The notes under the pieces are model-generated. The model did no database searches. It was not told where the DNA came from and saw nothing but the letters and a program-made list of their open reading frames with translations. Both the position numbers and the translations under genes were made by a program. Shown in pieces: positions 8,021 through 15,784 of a stretch of 64,000 bases of DNA. The DNA comes from Planococcus sp. SK3692 (GTDB lineage: Bacteria; Bacillota; Bacilli; Bacillales_A; Planococcaceae): the NCBI RefSeq assembly GCF_028890485.2, contig NZ_JARCHV010000001.1:558001-622000 (forward strand), in the 5' to 3' direction. Position 1 is the first letter of the stretch; each line of letters begins with the position of its first letter.

Positions 8021-9512
8021 ATTCCTCGTTGCCCAACTTTTCTACTAATAACGCAAGTGTTCGTACCATGGCACCCGTGCCTCCAGCAGGGCCCAAATCA
8101 TGCGCCGCATCCGCGTGTGAGGTGCCGGCGATATCCAGGTGGATCCACGACGTGTCGCCGACGAACTCGCCGACAAAGCCTCCTCCGAAGATCATGTGGC
8201 CGTCGCGGCCTGGTGAATTGTTCAAGTCGGCTACATCGCTTTTGCGCAGCCGCTTTTTGTCGCTTTCAGTGAGCGGCAATTGCCAGACGAACTCACCCGT
8301 TTTCTTCGAGACGTCCACTAGTTTGCCGTAGAATGCGTCATCGTTCGTCAGCGCACCCGTTTTGTCTTTGCCGAGTGCGACGATGACGCCGCCTGTCAAC
8401 GTCGCCACATCCACCACTTGGCTTGCGCCGAGCTGTTTCGCATACGTGACGGCATCCGCTAATACAAGGCGCCCTTCTGCATCGGTATTAAGGATTTCGA
8501 TGGTCTTGCCGCTCATCGACGTGATAACATCGTCCGGCTTGAAGGCATTGCCTGACACCATATTATCAGTAGAGGCGATGACAGCTACTACGTCCTTATC
8601 CGGCTTCAGCTCCCCGATGACACGCATTGCACCAAGCACAGCTGCTGCTCCGCCCATATCCCCTTTCATCCCGACGATGCCGTCTTTTGGCTTGAGGGAA
8701 TAACCGCCTGTATCGAAAGTGATGCCTTTTCCGACGAGTGCGAGCGGAGCTTCAAAACTGTCTGTCGCTTTGTATTTCATGACAATCAGACGCGGTTCTT
8801 CGACAGAACCCTGGTTGACTGCAAGGAGCGCGCCCATACCGAGCTCTTCGATTTCACTGCGGCCGAGGATATCCGTTTCAAACCCATACGCTTCGCTGAG
8901 CTCTTGTGCATAATCAGCCATCGCTGTTGGCGTCAGGATATTTGCGGGCATATTGACAAGCGTTCTTGCTTCATTGACTGCCTCCGCATGAACTGTGCCA
9001 ACAAAAGCTGCTTGGCGAATACTGTCTGCTGCCTGCTCTGTCAAAAAACTCAGCGACTCCAAACGGTGATCTGCTTCATTAGAATGGGTTTTATAATCAG
9101 CAAACCGGTAAGCGCCCATTTGAATGCCTTCAGCTGCAAGATGCGCGACTTGTTCGCTGTTCACTTCCCCATTTTCGAAAGAAGCCGTATAGATGGCAGC
9201 GTGGCGAATTTTTTCTTTGACCAACTGCTTTCCTACGATACCGAATGAACGGCGCAAATCATCTTCCGTCAGTTTTTTTCGATCTCCGATTCCGACAAAC
9301 AAGACACGCGGGATAGCTCCATTTAAGGTAGGATAAATACTCAGCGAGTTCGAATCGAATGATAAGCCGCTTTTGATCCAGTCAGCAAGGCGGCCGTCAA
9401 AGCGCTTCTCTAAACCTTTCCAGCCATCCGCATTTTCAGGATGCCGGCTCAAACCGACAATTAGCATTTCTGCTTCGTTCTGTTCTGTGGGTTTCAATAC
9501 ATTGATTTCCAT
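8019..9512 (-). CDS. pepA: Leucyl aminopeptidase (M17 family)
   Basis: Cytosolic hexameric dizinc aminopeptidase that removes N-terminal residues from peptides (YuiE in B. subtilis). In 497 residues it has the N-terminal macro-like domain and the catalytic C-terminal domain. The latter carries VGKGITFDTGGYSLK (about 262-276; metal-binding Lys and Asp), the STDNM stretch, and the family signature NTDAEGR (about 343-349) with its metal-binding Asp and Glu and catalytic Arg. ATG at 9512 follows AAAAGGAGG. It is convergent with the mrp operon and diverges from yuiD. The family match is clear over the full length. Confidence 0.96.
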   Translation of the reverse strand: MEINVLKPTEQNEAEMLIVGLSRHPENADGWKGLEKRFDGRLADWIKSGLSFDSNSLSIYPTLNGAIPRVLFVGIGDRKKLTEDDLRRSFGIVGKQLVKEKIRHAAIYTASFENGEVNSEQVAHLAAEGIQMGAYRFADYKTHSNEADHRLESLSFLTEQAADSIRQAAFVGTVHAEAVNEARTLVNMPANILTPTAMADYAQELSEAYGFETDILGRSEIEELGMGALLAVNQGSVEEPRLIVMKYKATDSFEAPLALVGKGITFDTGGYSLKPKDGIVGMKGDMGGAAAVLGAMRVIGELKPDKDVVAVIASTDNMVSGNAFKPDDVITSMSGKTIEILNTDAEGRLVLADAVTYAKQLGASQVVDVATLTGGVIVALGKDKTGALTNDDAFYGKLVDVSKKTGEFVWQLPLTESDKKRLRKSDVADLNNSPGRDGHMIFGGGFVGEFVGDTSWIHLDIAGTSHADAAHDLGPAGGTGAMVRTLALLVEKLGNEE

Positions 9513-9645
9513 ACATATCCTCCTTTTAACTGCATATTCAGTGTACCATTACTTCGGCTTCCGGAATAGCTTGACAAAGCGCGTGTACTATAGGCATATG
9601 GTATACTTTCTGTACGGAATTTAAGTGGAAGGGGCTGCTTGCCAA

Positions 9646-10119
9646 ATGGAACTCTTATCCAATACGCCATTAATGATTGCGTTGTTTGCGATTTTTTTCG
9701 CCCAATTCGTTAAAATTCCCATTCAATATGCGGTCACCCGAGAATTGAATTGGGGGCTTTTCACCTCGACTGGCGGAATGCCGAGTTCTCATTCTGCTGC
9801 GGTGACATCCCTAACGACCGCTGTCGCTTACGAGGCAGGCATTTCATCCACGGTATTCGCAGTGTCTGCCTTGTTTGCGGTGATCACCATGTATGACGCG
9901 ACAGGGGTGCGTTTTCAGGCTGGCCAACAAGCATTGACGATCAATCGCTTGCGCCAGGATTTGAATAATTTCATGGAAGAAACCCGCAAATGGCCATCGA
10001 AAAAAGAGGAAGAAAAAATCGAGGAACTCAAAACGCTGCTCGGCCATAAACCGAGCGAAGTTTTCATGGGGGCGCTGACAGGGATCGCACTTTCCGTCGT
10101 CTTCTATAGCATGCTCTAG
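9646..10119 (+). CDS. yuiD: Divergent PAP2-family membrane protein YuiD
   Basis: Small membrane protein of the DUF212 / divergent PAP2 family, 157 residues, probably acting on a phosphorylated lipid or acid, though no substrate is established. The motif TSTGGMPSSHSAAVTSLTT (about 42-60) carries the phosphatase-like Ser and His residues. FAVITMYDATGVRFQAG follows, and a final hydrophobic helix ends the protein. An upstream GTG at 9625 is in frame. I chose ATG at 9646 because it gives the MELL N-terminus of B. subtilis YuiD and follows GGAAGGGG by about 11 bases. It is convergent with yuiB. Confidence 0.9.
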   Translation: MELLSNTPLMIALFAIFFAQFVKIPIQYAVTRELNWGLFTSTGGMPSSHSAAVTSLTTAVAYEAGISSTVFAVSALFAVITMYDATGVRFQAGQQALTINRLRQDLNNFMEETRKWPSKKEEEKIEELKTLLGHKPSEVFMGALTGIALSVVFYSML

Positions 10120-10122
10120 AAA

Positions 10123-10153
10123 AAAGCCGGTCCGCAATTTGCGGACCGGCTTA
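10123..10153. terminator. Bidirectional terminator between yuiD and yuiB
   Basis: A perfect 12-bp stem AAGCCGGTCCGC / GCGGACCGGCTT with loop AATTT lies in the 47 bases between the two convergent genes. Confidence 0.9.
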
Positions 10154-10166
10154 TTCTTAGGCGGCA

Positions 10167-10496
10167 TCAAAACATTTGATACCCCATCTTGCGCAATATT
10201 TTCATGACGATTCCAGAAGTGACTGCCCCGAGAAACCCGGCCGTCAGCACGGCAATATCGCTGCCCGTCAACGAACGAATGGTTTCACCGAGCATCGCAA
10301 AAGACTCGCCTGGGGCCGTAAAATAATCAAACACGCCAACGTCGTCAATGACGAGCAGGATGACAACCGGATACACGACTGCCATCAGCCACGTCATGCG
10401 CAGCAGCATGTTCAACAAAAAGCCGATCCCGAAAAACATCACGTAAAAAAGCAAGATGGAAATAATCAATTGGACAATGGTAAATGAACTGTTCAT
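10167..10496 (-). CDS. yuiB: YuiB family membrane protein
   Basis: Conserved membrane protein of unknown function, 109 residues. It matches B. subtilis YuiB along its length: IISILLFYVMFFGIGFLLNM (split helix, about 11-30), RMTWLMAVVYPVVILLVID, and the C-terminus MGYQMF. Three or four hydrophobic segments are visible and there is no enzyme motif. ATG at 10496 follows GGAGGTTAGAG. A terminator separates it from yuiA upstream, so it probably has its own promoter. Confidence 0.88.
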   Translation of the reverse strand: MNSSFTIVQLIISILLFYVMFFGIGFLLNMLLRMTWLMAVVYPVVILLVIDDVGVFDYFTAPGESFAMLGETIRSLTGSDIAVLTAGFLGAVTSGIVMKILRKMGYQMF

Positions 10497-10605
10497 GGAC
10501 TCTAACCTCCGTTATTCCTTTCCTCAGTTTACCCGAAAGCCAAAGCCCTTTCAATGTGGACGAACAGTATTCATGACTTTGTCACAGAAGCCCTGCCCAT
10601 AGAAA

Positions 10606-10633
10606 AAAGAGCAGCTATTGCAGCTGCTCTTTC
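10606..10633 (-). terminator. Terminator of yuiA
   Basis: Stem GAGCAGCT / AGCTGCTC with a five-base loop. On the minus strand it ends in a T run and lies just past the yuiA stop codon. Confidence 0.8.
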
Positions 10634-10646
10634 GTGTTTTCACAGT

Positions 10647-10775
10647 TTATTTGTTTTTCCCGGATCCTGAACAGCAGGAGCACGTTTCGGAGCCGCCCAA
10701 CCGTAGTTGGAAATATCCTTGGCCCGCGCAGTATGGGCAATGGTTTGCAGTGGTTCTCTTCTTGAAGACTGTCAT
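10647..10775 (-). CDS. yuiA: YuiA-like zinc-ribbon mini-protein
   Basis: A 42-residue protein with two CxxC-type knuckles, CPYCAGQG (13-20) and CSCCSGSG (32-39). The spacing resembles a single DnaJ-type zinc repeat (CxxCxGxG), so it probably binds one zinc ion. The longer open frame to 10877 is not used: GAGGAGGTG sits six bases before ATG at 10775, and this start gives the YuiA length and C-terminus. No function is established. A well-formed promoter lies upstream at 10819-10847. Confidence 0.85.
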   Translation of the reverse strand: MTVFKKRTTANHCPYCAGQGYFQLRLGGSETCSCCSGSGKNK

Positions 10776-10818
10776 TCGAAACACCTCCTCTGTCGTTTTT
10801 AATATTCTGATAATTGGT

Positions 10819-10847
10819 AATATATCACGTATCACAAACCACTGCAA
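10819..10847 (-). promoter_or_regulatory. Promoter of yuiA
   Basis: On the minus strand, TTGCAG (10847-10842) and TATATT (10824-10819) are spaced by 17 bases, about 45 bases ahead of the yuiA start. Confidence 0.65.
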
Positions 10848-10851
10848 ATAG

Positions 10852-10887
10852 AAAAAGGCATTTGTAAACGGATACAAACACCTTTTC
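10852..10887 (-). terminator. Terminator of the Nudix gene
   Basis: A 14-bp stem with one mismatch (AAAAGGTGTTTGTA / TACAAATGCCTTTT on the minus strand) with a T tail, about 65 bases past the Nudix stop codon. Confidence 0.75.
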
Positions 10888-10950
10888 CTCGACTATCCTC
10901 ATTCATTCTTGTTTTTTCTATCTTTTTCTAAATTATCTGTTAATTAATAT

Positions 10951-11454
10951 CTAGTATTTGTGACGGAAAAACAATTTGTAGTCAGTGTAGCCAAAAATGC
11001 GTCCAGGATCGACGTCTTCGATCGGTTCGAACCCTTCCTCTACTATGTACGAAGCCATTTCGTGGAGCATGACTGATGCCTCTTGATCTTCCGATAAGTC
11101 TTCCGGTGTGCGCCATGCAGCTTCGTAAAGCTCTTCGTGCTGCGCGATAATGGGTTGTTTGTCTTCAAGCGGCCGCAGCAAAAATACCGCCATATTGTCG
11201 CTAATCCTGCCCTTTATTACTCCTGAGCGGAAACCGATCATGCCAAGCACGAAACAGTCGATGCCCGTTTCTTCCTTCACTTCCCTTAAGGCTGCTTGGT
11301 CCACCGTTTCATCCTTTTCAACAAAGCCCGCTGGCAGCGACCATTTTCCGTTCAGCCCCCCATAGCGCTTCTTGACAACGAGCCATTCGTTCTGTTGATT
11401 TACGACCAGCCCAGCAGCACCAAGCCAGACATCTCCCCTTTTGCTTCTCGACAT
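10951..11454 (-). CDS. Nudix hydrolase
   Basis: Nudix-fold pyrophosphatase for a nucleoside diphosphate derivative; the substrate is not known. The Nudix box runs from Gly to GI as GFVEKDETVDQAALREVKEETGI split around residues 43-65 and has every catalytic Glu. An ATG at 11463 is only three bases from GGGAG, so I prefer the ATG at 11454, eight bases away (167 residues). The C-terminal part, with FGYTDYKLFFRHKY at its end, is outside the Nudix fold core. It lies upstream of yuiA on the same strand but has its own terminator. Confidence 0.88.
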   Translation of the reverse strand: MSRSKRGDVWLGAAGLVVNQQNEWLVVKKRYGGLNGKWSLPAGFVEKDETVDQAALREVKEETGIDCFVLGMIGFRSGVIKGRISDNMAVFLLRPLEDKQPIIAQHEELYEAAWRTPEDLSEDQEASVMLHEMASYIVEEGFEPIEDVDPGRIFGYTDYKLFFRHKY

Positions 11455-11478
11455 GTCATTCACTCCCTTCGCTATGTG

Positions 11479-11510
11479 AAAAAAAAGCCCCCCACACTGG
11501 GAGGCTTTCG
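11479..11510 (-). terminator. Terminator of yumB
   Basis: GC-rich stem AAAGCCTCCC with GGGGGGCTTT on the minus strand followed by eight T residues, immediately after the yumB stop. Confidence 0.88.
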
Positions 11511-11513
11511 TTT

Positions 11514-12731
11514 TTATAGTACCTTGAATTTACCTTTTTTCAAGACCAATCCAGGTCCGCCAATCATGTACAATGCACGGTTATCGATCATTTTCTTCAT
11601 GAACGATGCACGCTTGCCTGTTACTTTCTTGCCAAAGACGACGCCGATTGCATCTTCTTCGCCAAGTGAACACACAGTTCCTTTCAAGTCAGGAACAAAC
11701 TCTTCTGTCGTACCTTCGCCTGCAAGTGCTTTGATGTTTTTCGCAATGCGCTCGCCTTGCTGCATCGCAATTTGTGCAGTTGGCGGGTACGGGCGGTTTG
11801 TTTCTTCGTTAATCATCAATGCGCAGTCACCGACGATGAACACGTCAGAATAACCTGGTGCACGCATGTCTTTTTCGACTTTAATGCGCGCGCGCATGCT
11901 TTCGATCGATGTTTCTTCGATCAAGCGATTTCCGCGGACACCGGCTGCCCAAACGACTGTACCGGCATAGATGAATTCGAACTCATCATCGTTCTTCTTG
12001 ATTTTCACGCCTTCAGGAGTCGCTTCGACAACTGGCGTTCCAATAGAAAATTCGATGCCTTTCGCTTGAAGATGGCCGACTGCATAGTCTACCAATTCCG
12101 GATCAAATCCTGGCAAGACCATCGGTGCAGCTTCTACACAAATGACACGCACTTTTTCATGCGGCACGTCATATTCTTTGCAAAGTTCCGGCACGCGGTT
12201 CGCAAGTTCGCCGAGGAATTCGATTCCAGTGAACCCAGCTCCACCGACAACAATCGTCAAGCGGCTGTCGTTCTTCACTTCTTCCGTGGACCATGTCGCA
12301 AATTGGAATTCAATGTGCTCGCGGATATAACGCGCAGCTTTCACATTGGCGATTGACAACGCATATGTGTCAAGTCCTTCAATCCCGAAAGTTTCTCCTT
12401 CAAAACCAAGTCCGATGACAAGGAAATCGTAAGTGAATTCCCCATTGTCAGTCGTAATTTTCTTGCTGTCTACGTCGATGCCTTCGACAGTGGCTTGAAC
12501 AAAGTTCACTTTGCCAGTATCGATGACGTCTTTGATATCGTAGCGCACTTGTTCCGGAAGCAGTGTTCCTGCTGCTGCTTCATGGAGCCATGTGCTTTCA
12601 TAATGATATTCGTTTTTGTTGATAAGCGTAATGTCCGCAGCGTCTGTCCCAAATTCTTTCTGCAAGTTCACTACAGTAGTCAATCCACCATAGCCTGCAC
12701 CTAATACTAATATTGACGGTCTTTTCAACAC
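11514..12731 (-). CDS. yumB: Type II NADH dehydrogenase-like flavoprotein YumB
   Basis: Single-subunit FAD-dependent NADH:quinone oxidoreductase of the NDH-2 family, 405 residues, peripheral at the membrane. It has the N-terminal FAD dinucleotide fold ([14 protein letters not shown]), the family pair [16 protein letters not shown], the NADH fold [16 protein letters not shown] near 165, and the second FAD-binding segment IVGDCALM...[13 protein letters not shown] near 300-325. It matches B. subtilis YumB closely. The frame is open to 12749, but AAGGTGG is eight bases before GTG at 12731, which gives the YumB-like N-terminus. It transcribes alone to its terminator. Confidence 0.93.
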   Translation of the reverse strand: MLKRPSILVLGAGYGGLTTVVNLQKEFGTDAADITLINKNEYHYESTWLHEAAAGTLLPEQVRYDIKDVIDTGKVNFVQATVEGIDVDSKKITTDNGEFTYDFLVIGLGFEGETFGIEGLDTYALSIANVKAARYIREHIEFQFATWSTEEVKNDSRLTIVVGGAGFTGIEFLGELANRVPELCKEYDVPHEKVRVICVEAAPMVLPGFDPELVDYAVGHLQAKGIEFSIGTPVVEATPEGVKIKKNDDEFEFIYAGTVVWAAGVRGNRLIEETSIESMRARIKVEKDMRAPGYSDVFIVGDCALMINEETNRPYPPTAQIAMQQGERIAKNIKALAGEGTTEEFVPDLKGTVCSLGEEDAIGVVFGKKVTGKRASFMKKMIDNRALYMIGGPGLVLKKGKFKVL

Positions 12732-12875
12732 AATCGCAACCACCTTCAAGTCATTTTATGTACCGGAAATAATGAAACAGATTCCAGTAAACACCTACCC
12801 TCTATATTAGCCCTTTTGCAAATGCTTTTCAACAGTTGAATGCCCTTACAGCAGATGCGCAACAAAAGCGAAAAT

Positions 12876-12907
12876 TAAAAAAACCCGCTTTTGTCACAAA
12901 GCGGGTG
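12876..12907 (-). terminator. Terminator of yutM
   Basis: Stem ACCCGCTTTG / AAAGCGGGT on the minus strand with a long T run, just past the stop. Confidence 0.88.
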
Positions 12908-12912
12908 TTTCA

Positions 12913-13275
12913 TCAGCAGTTTTCAGGAGTCCCTGCTTTTTTCGCAGTGCGGAAACTTGTGCCGCAACCACATGATGCGATCGCATTCGGGTTATCAATG
13001 GTGAATCCGCCGCCCATTAAGGATTGCTTATAATCCACTATAGTCCCTTGTAAAATCGGCGCATCTTCTTTATTGATCAAAATGCGGATGCCGTGCTGTT
13101 CATATTGATCGTCCGTTTCTGCCGCTTCCGGCTCGAAACCCATGCCATATGTCAGGCCGCTGCAGCCGCCGCCTTTTACAGCCACGCGCAGATAAGAGCC
13201 TTCCTCTTCGTTATGGCGCATCATTTCTTTCACTTGGAAAGAAGCGGCTTCTGTAATTTCTACAACTTGTGTCAT
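12913..13275 (-). CDS. yutM: A-type Fe-S carrier protein (IscA/SufA/ErpA family, YutM)
   Basis: Cytosolic A-type carrier that passes iron-sulfur clusters to target proteins, 120 residues. The three ligand cysteines are present: one in GGGCSGLTYGMG (about 37-48) and two in the CGCG motif near 102-105, followed by a short extra tail ending in a further Cys. The ATG at 13275 follows AAAGGGTGAACG. It lies next to the Nfu-type yutI on the same strand and faces the Suf locus 12 kb away, which fits a shared role in cluster delivery. Confidence 0.93.
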   Translation of the reverse strand: MTQVVEITEAASFQVKEMMRHNEEEGSYLRVAVKGGGCSGLTYGMGFEPEAAETDDQYEQHGIRILINKEDAPILQGTIVDYKQSLMGGGFTIDNPNAIASCGCGTSFRTAKKAGTPENC

Positions 13276-13327
13276 CTACGTTCACCCTTTCTTTTCCATT
13301 TTACCGCCCGATTGATGGCAGACATAA

Positions 13328-13352
13328 AAAGGGACCTGCAAAAGGCCCCTGG
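13328..13352 (-). terminator. Terminator of yutI
   Basis: AGGGGCC / GGTCCCT stem with one G-T pair on the minus strand and a T run, just after the yutI stop. Confidence 0.75.
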
Positions 13353-13355
13353 ATA

Positions 13356-13592
13356 TTAAAAGACTTGTTCCACTTCAACGACGCCAGGAACTTCCTCAAC
13401 AAGCGCGCGTTCGATGCCCGCTTTTAATGTGATTGTTGAACTTGGGCAGCTGCCGCAAGCACCGAGCAAGCGGAGCTTCACGATACCGTCCTCAACATCC
13501 ACCAATTCACAGTCTCCCCCGTCGCGCAAAAGGAATGGCCGTAATTTATCTAAGACTTCCATTACTTGATCTTCCATCATAGCTTCAGTCAT
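13356..13592 (-). CDS. yutI: NifU C-terminal-domain Fe-S scaffold YutI
   Basis: Small Nfu-type iron-sulfur cluster carrier, 78 residues, consisting only of the NifU C-terminal domain. [15 protein letters not shown] precedes the cluster-binding motif CGSCPSS (about 46-52, CxxC). ATG at 13592 is used, with GGAGTCG a few bases upstream. Transcription is separate from yutM because a terminator intervenes. Confidence 0.93.
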   Translation of the reverse strand: MTEAMMEDQVMEVLDKLRPFLLRDGGDCELVDVEDGIVKLRLLGACGSCPSSTITLKAGIERALVEEVPGVVEVEQVF

Positions 13593-13675
13593 TTCTATCG
13601 ACTCCTTTCATTACAATCATTATAATGTGAATAAGCATAAAAAGCCAATAATGAATTTCCAGGAGGCCAATATCC

Positions 13676-14002
13676 ATGACAAAAATCCCGAACATCGAAG
13701 TTTACGGAACCGACCAGATCTGCGCCAGCTGTGTAAATGCCCCGTCGTCCAAGGATACCTACGAATGGCTCGAGGCAGCCATCTCGAGAAAATACAAAGA
13801 TCAGCCATTTTCAATAAGCTATATCGATATTGAGAAACCGCTGCAAGATGCCAAGCAGCAAGAGTATGCGGAGCGCATCTTAGAAGATGAGTTTTTCTAC
13901 CCGCTCGTGCTGATCGAAGGCGAAGTGGTCGGTGAAGGCTATATTCAATTGAAGCCAGTCTACCGGGAGCTCGAGAAACACGGCTTTGCCGCTGCTGAAT
14001 AA
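13676..14002 (+). CDS. yuzD: YuzD family protein (DUF1462)
   Basis: Conserved cytosolic protein of 108 residues with a thioredoxin-like look: a CASC motif (CxxC, near 16-19) after the first strand, then the YPLVLIEGEVVGEG stretch that resembles the cis-Pro region of thioredoxin folds. It matches B. subtilis YuzD throughout, including KDTYEWLEAA. ATG at 13676 follows AGGAGG. No function is established; the setting, between Fe-S carriers and NDH-2 genes, suggests a redox or Fe-S link. Confidence 0.9.
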   Translation: MTKIPNIEVYGTDQICASCVNAPSSKDTYEWLEAAISRKYKDQPFSISYIDIEKPLQDAKQQEYAERILEDEFFYPLVLIEGEVVGEGYIQLKPVYRELEKHGFAAAE

Positions 14003-14004
14003 AT

Positions 14005-14034
14005 AAAAAAAGCGCTCCGGGGAGCGCTTTTTTC
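14005..14034. terminator. Terminator copy 1 (after yuzD), identical to copy 2
   Basis: An 8-bp GC stem AGCGCTCC / GGAGCGCT flanked by A and T runs. The 30 bases are identical to 14272-14301, and a repeat element lies between the two copies. Confidence 0.92.
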
Positions 14035-14271
14035 CAAGCTATCGAGAAAGGTAGGAAATCGTATTTTCCGAAGCTTATCGCTCGCTTTCCGTGGGCTCGC
14101 GCCCAAGCCTCCTCAGTCGCTTTGCGCCTTGCGGGGTCTCGGTCGTCTCGCTATTCCACAGGAGTCGAGCGAACACTTCTCCAAATACTTAAAGAGTTCG
14201 TTGATTGTTGAATGTAAAAAAACGATTCCATTCTAATTCGTAATGAATTAATAGACTTCTTCAACACTCTG
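14035..14271 (+). repeat. Interspersed repeat copy R1 between duplicated terminators
   Basis: Non-coding element of about 237 bases. The core (14063-14188) has GTATTTTCCGAAGCTTA, GCTTTCCGTGGGCTCG, AAGCCTCCTC, TTGCGGGGTCTC and ACAGGAGTCGAGCG. Related copies are at 38108-38195, 40076-40246, 46438-46585 and, inverted, 55660-55865. It begins with AAGCTATCGA and ends with TTCAACACTCT, as the 38108 copy does with small changes. It holds no gene. It sits exactly between two identical 30-bp terminators. Confidence 0.88.
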
Positions 14272-14301
14272 AAAAAAAGCGCTCCGGGGAGCGCTTTTTT
14301 C
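14272..14301. terminator. Terminator copy 2 (after yutJ)
   Basis: Identical 30-bp copy of the hairpin at 14005-14034, serving the convergent yutJ transcript. Confidence 0.92.
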
Positions 14302-14302
14302 T

Positions 14303-15370
14303 TTACCCATTATGCCATTTGTACATCCACAAGACGCCCGATTTCATCAAACGCGCAATGCGTCCGGTAACGGTGCGGTCTGCGAGGTAGGCAAAGCCTT
14401 GTTTTTTCCCGAGCGAGCCGAGGAAACCTTTCAGCTTGATCTCAGGCATCGTTTCAGGCAATGCCTCACCTTTCCATTTCATGCGCAGCACTTTGACAAT
14501 CTGTTCAGCTTGTTCTTCTGCCAACTGTGCAGAGGGTGCCATTGGCAATGCGGCACAATCGCCCACGACATAAACATTCTCGTCGTTCGGCAATTGGTGG
14601 TATTGATTGATGATGACGCGCCCGCTGCTGTCGCTTTCCAAATTCAAGTCGCGTACCGGTTTAACTGGCTGAATGCCTGCCGTCCAGACGACAGCATCGA
14701 CCGGAATCGTTTCTTCGTGGTTATGAAGAAGGTTCGGCTCCACTTTTGTGATGTTCGAATTGGACACGACATCAACATTATTATTATCGAACCATTTCTT
14801 GACGAAATTGCTGAGCCGCTCCGGGAAGTCGCGCAAAATTCTCGGGCTGCGGTCAAACAGCTTGATTTGCAGATCTTTGCGGCTTTCGCGCAGTTCACTG
14901 GCAAGTTCGATGCCGCTAAGCCCTGCACCGACAACGCCGACTGTGGCTCCTGATTTCAATCCAAGCAAGGCTTCATAAGTTTTCCGCGAGTTGCCGATGG
15001 TTTGGATGCTGTACGTAAATTCATCCGCTCCAGGAACGCCGTGGTATTTGTCGATGCAACCAAGCCCGATGACCAATTCATCATAGGCGATGCGCTGGCC
15101 GTCTTCCAAAAAGATACACTTTTCCTCCAGGCCGATTTCCCGAATTTCACCATTGACGATTTTCAGGCGTTCATGCTCCGGAAATGGGACGCGCACCTCG
15201 TGGTCGGATTCAGTGCCTGCAGCAAGTGCGTAGAATTCAGTTTTCATACTGTGAAAAGGTGTGCGGTCAATGAGGATAATTTCCATATCCTGCGGGAAAT
15301 TATTCGGCAAGAGCCGAAGCAAGACCCGCATATTGCCATAGCCGCCACCCAGTAACACTAATTTCTTCAT
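14303..15370 (-). CDS. yutJ: NDH-2 family pyridine nucleotide-disulfide oxidoreductase YutJ
   Basis: FAD flavoprotein of the type II NADH dehydrogenase group, 355 residues, the second paralogue in this window and the same length as B. subtilis YutJ. FAD fold LVLLGGGYGNMRVLLRLLP at the N-terminus, NAD fold VGVVGAGLSGIELASELRES near 150, and VVGDCAALPMAPSAQLAEEQ near 270. The frame is open to 15448, but the ATG at 15370 follows AAAGGAG and gives the family N-terminus. The electron acceptor is unknown; the C-terminus lacks an obvious amphipathic membrane anchor, so quinone reduction is not certain. Confidence 0.92.
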   Translation of the reverse strand: MKKLVLLGGGYGNMRVLLRLLPNNFPQDMEIILIDRTPFHSMKTEFYALAAGTESDHEVRVPFPEHERLKIVNGEIREIGLEEKCIFLEDGQRIAYDELVIGLGCIDKYHGVPGADEFTYSIQTIGNSRKTYEALLGLKSGATVGVVGAGLSGIELASELRESRKDLQIKLFDRSPRILRDFPERLSNFVKKWFDNNNVDVVSNSNITKVEPNLLHNHEETIPVDAVVWTAGIQPVKPVRDLNLESDSSGRVIINQYHQLPNDENVYVVGDCAALPMAPSAQLAEEQAEQIVKVLRMKWKGEALPETMPEIKLKGFLGSLGKKQGFAYLADRTVTGRIARLMKSGVLWMYKWHNG

Positions 15371-15521
15371 ATAATTCTCCTTTAGCCCGTCATTCTGCTG
15401 TTGATTCCAAATATGAGTATAGCTGATTGTGATAACTTTCACAATCATTTCCCGGCAAAATCAATTAATTGACGGTTGCACGGAAACACGGTAGGATTTC
15501 CTAGTAGTGAGGTGAGCTGGA

Positions 15522-15758
15522 ATGAATCCGATTATTGAATTTTGCATGAGCAATCTCGCCAATGGTTCGGAAGAGTCTTTTGCAAAATTAGAGCAGGACC
15601 CGAATCTGGATGTACTCGAATATGGTTGTTTAAGCTACTGCAGCCAATGTGCCGAATCCTTGTTTGCACTCGTAAACGGTGAAATTGTGGAAGCGGACAC
15701 CCCTGAAGAGCTAACCAAGAAAATATATGAGTTCATAGAAGAAAACCCATTGTTTTAA
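15522..15758 (+). CDS. yuzB: YuzB family protein (DUF1450)
   Basis: Small conserved protein, 78 residues, matching B. subtilis YuzB. Its cysteines (FCMSN near 7-11 and GCLSYCSQC near 35-43) are spaced like those of thioredoxin-like ferredoxins or a metal site. ATG at 15522 follows GAGGTGAG. It diverges from yutJ and is convergent with yutF, and its function is not known. Confidence 0.9.
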   Translation: MNPIIEFCMSNLANGSEESFAKLEQDPNLDVLEYGCLSYCSQCAESLFALVNGEIVEADTPEELTKKIYEFIEENPLF

Positions 15759-15784
15759 GCCGCCTTTTGGACGGCTTTTTTTAA
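15757..15784. terminator. Terminator between yuzB and yutF
   Basis: Stem AGCCGCC / GGACGGCT with one bulge and a T run. It overlaps the yuzB stop and abuts the yutF stop, so it probably serves both genes. Confidence 0.75.

Noticed and set aside
14312..14953. Plus-strand 213-codon frame opposite yutJ
   Set aside because: It is the complement of conserved yutJ codons, with no ribosome binding site.
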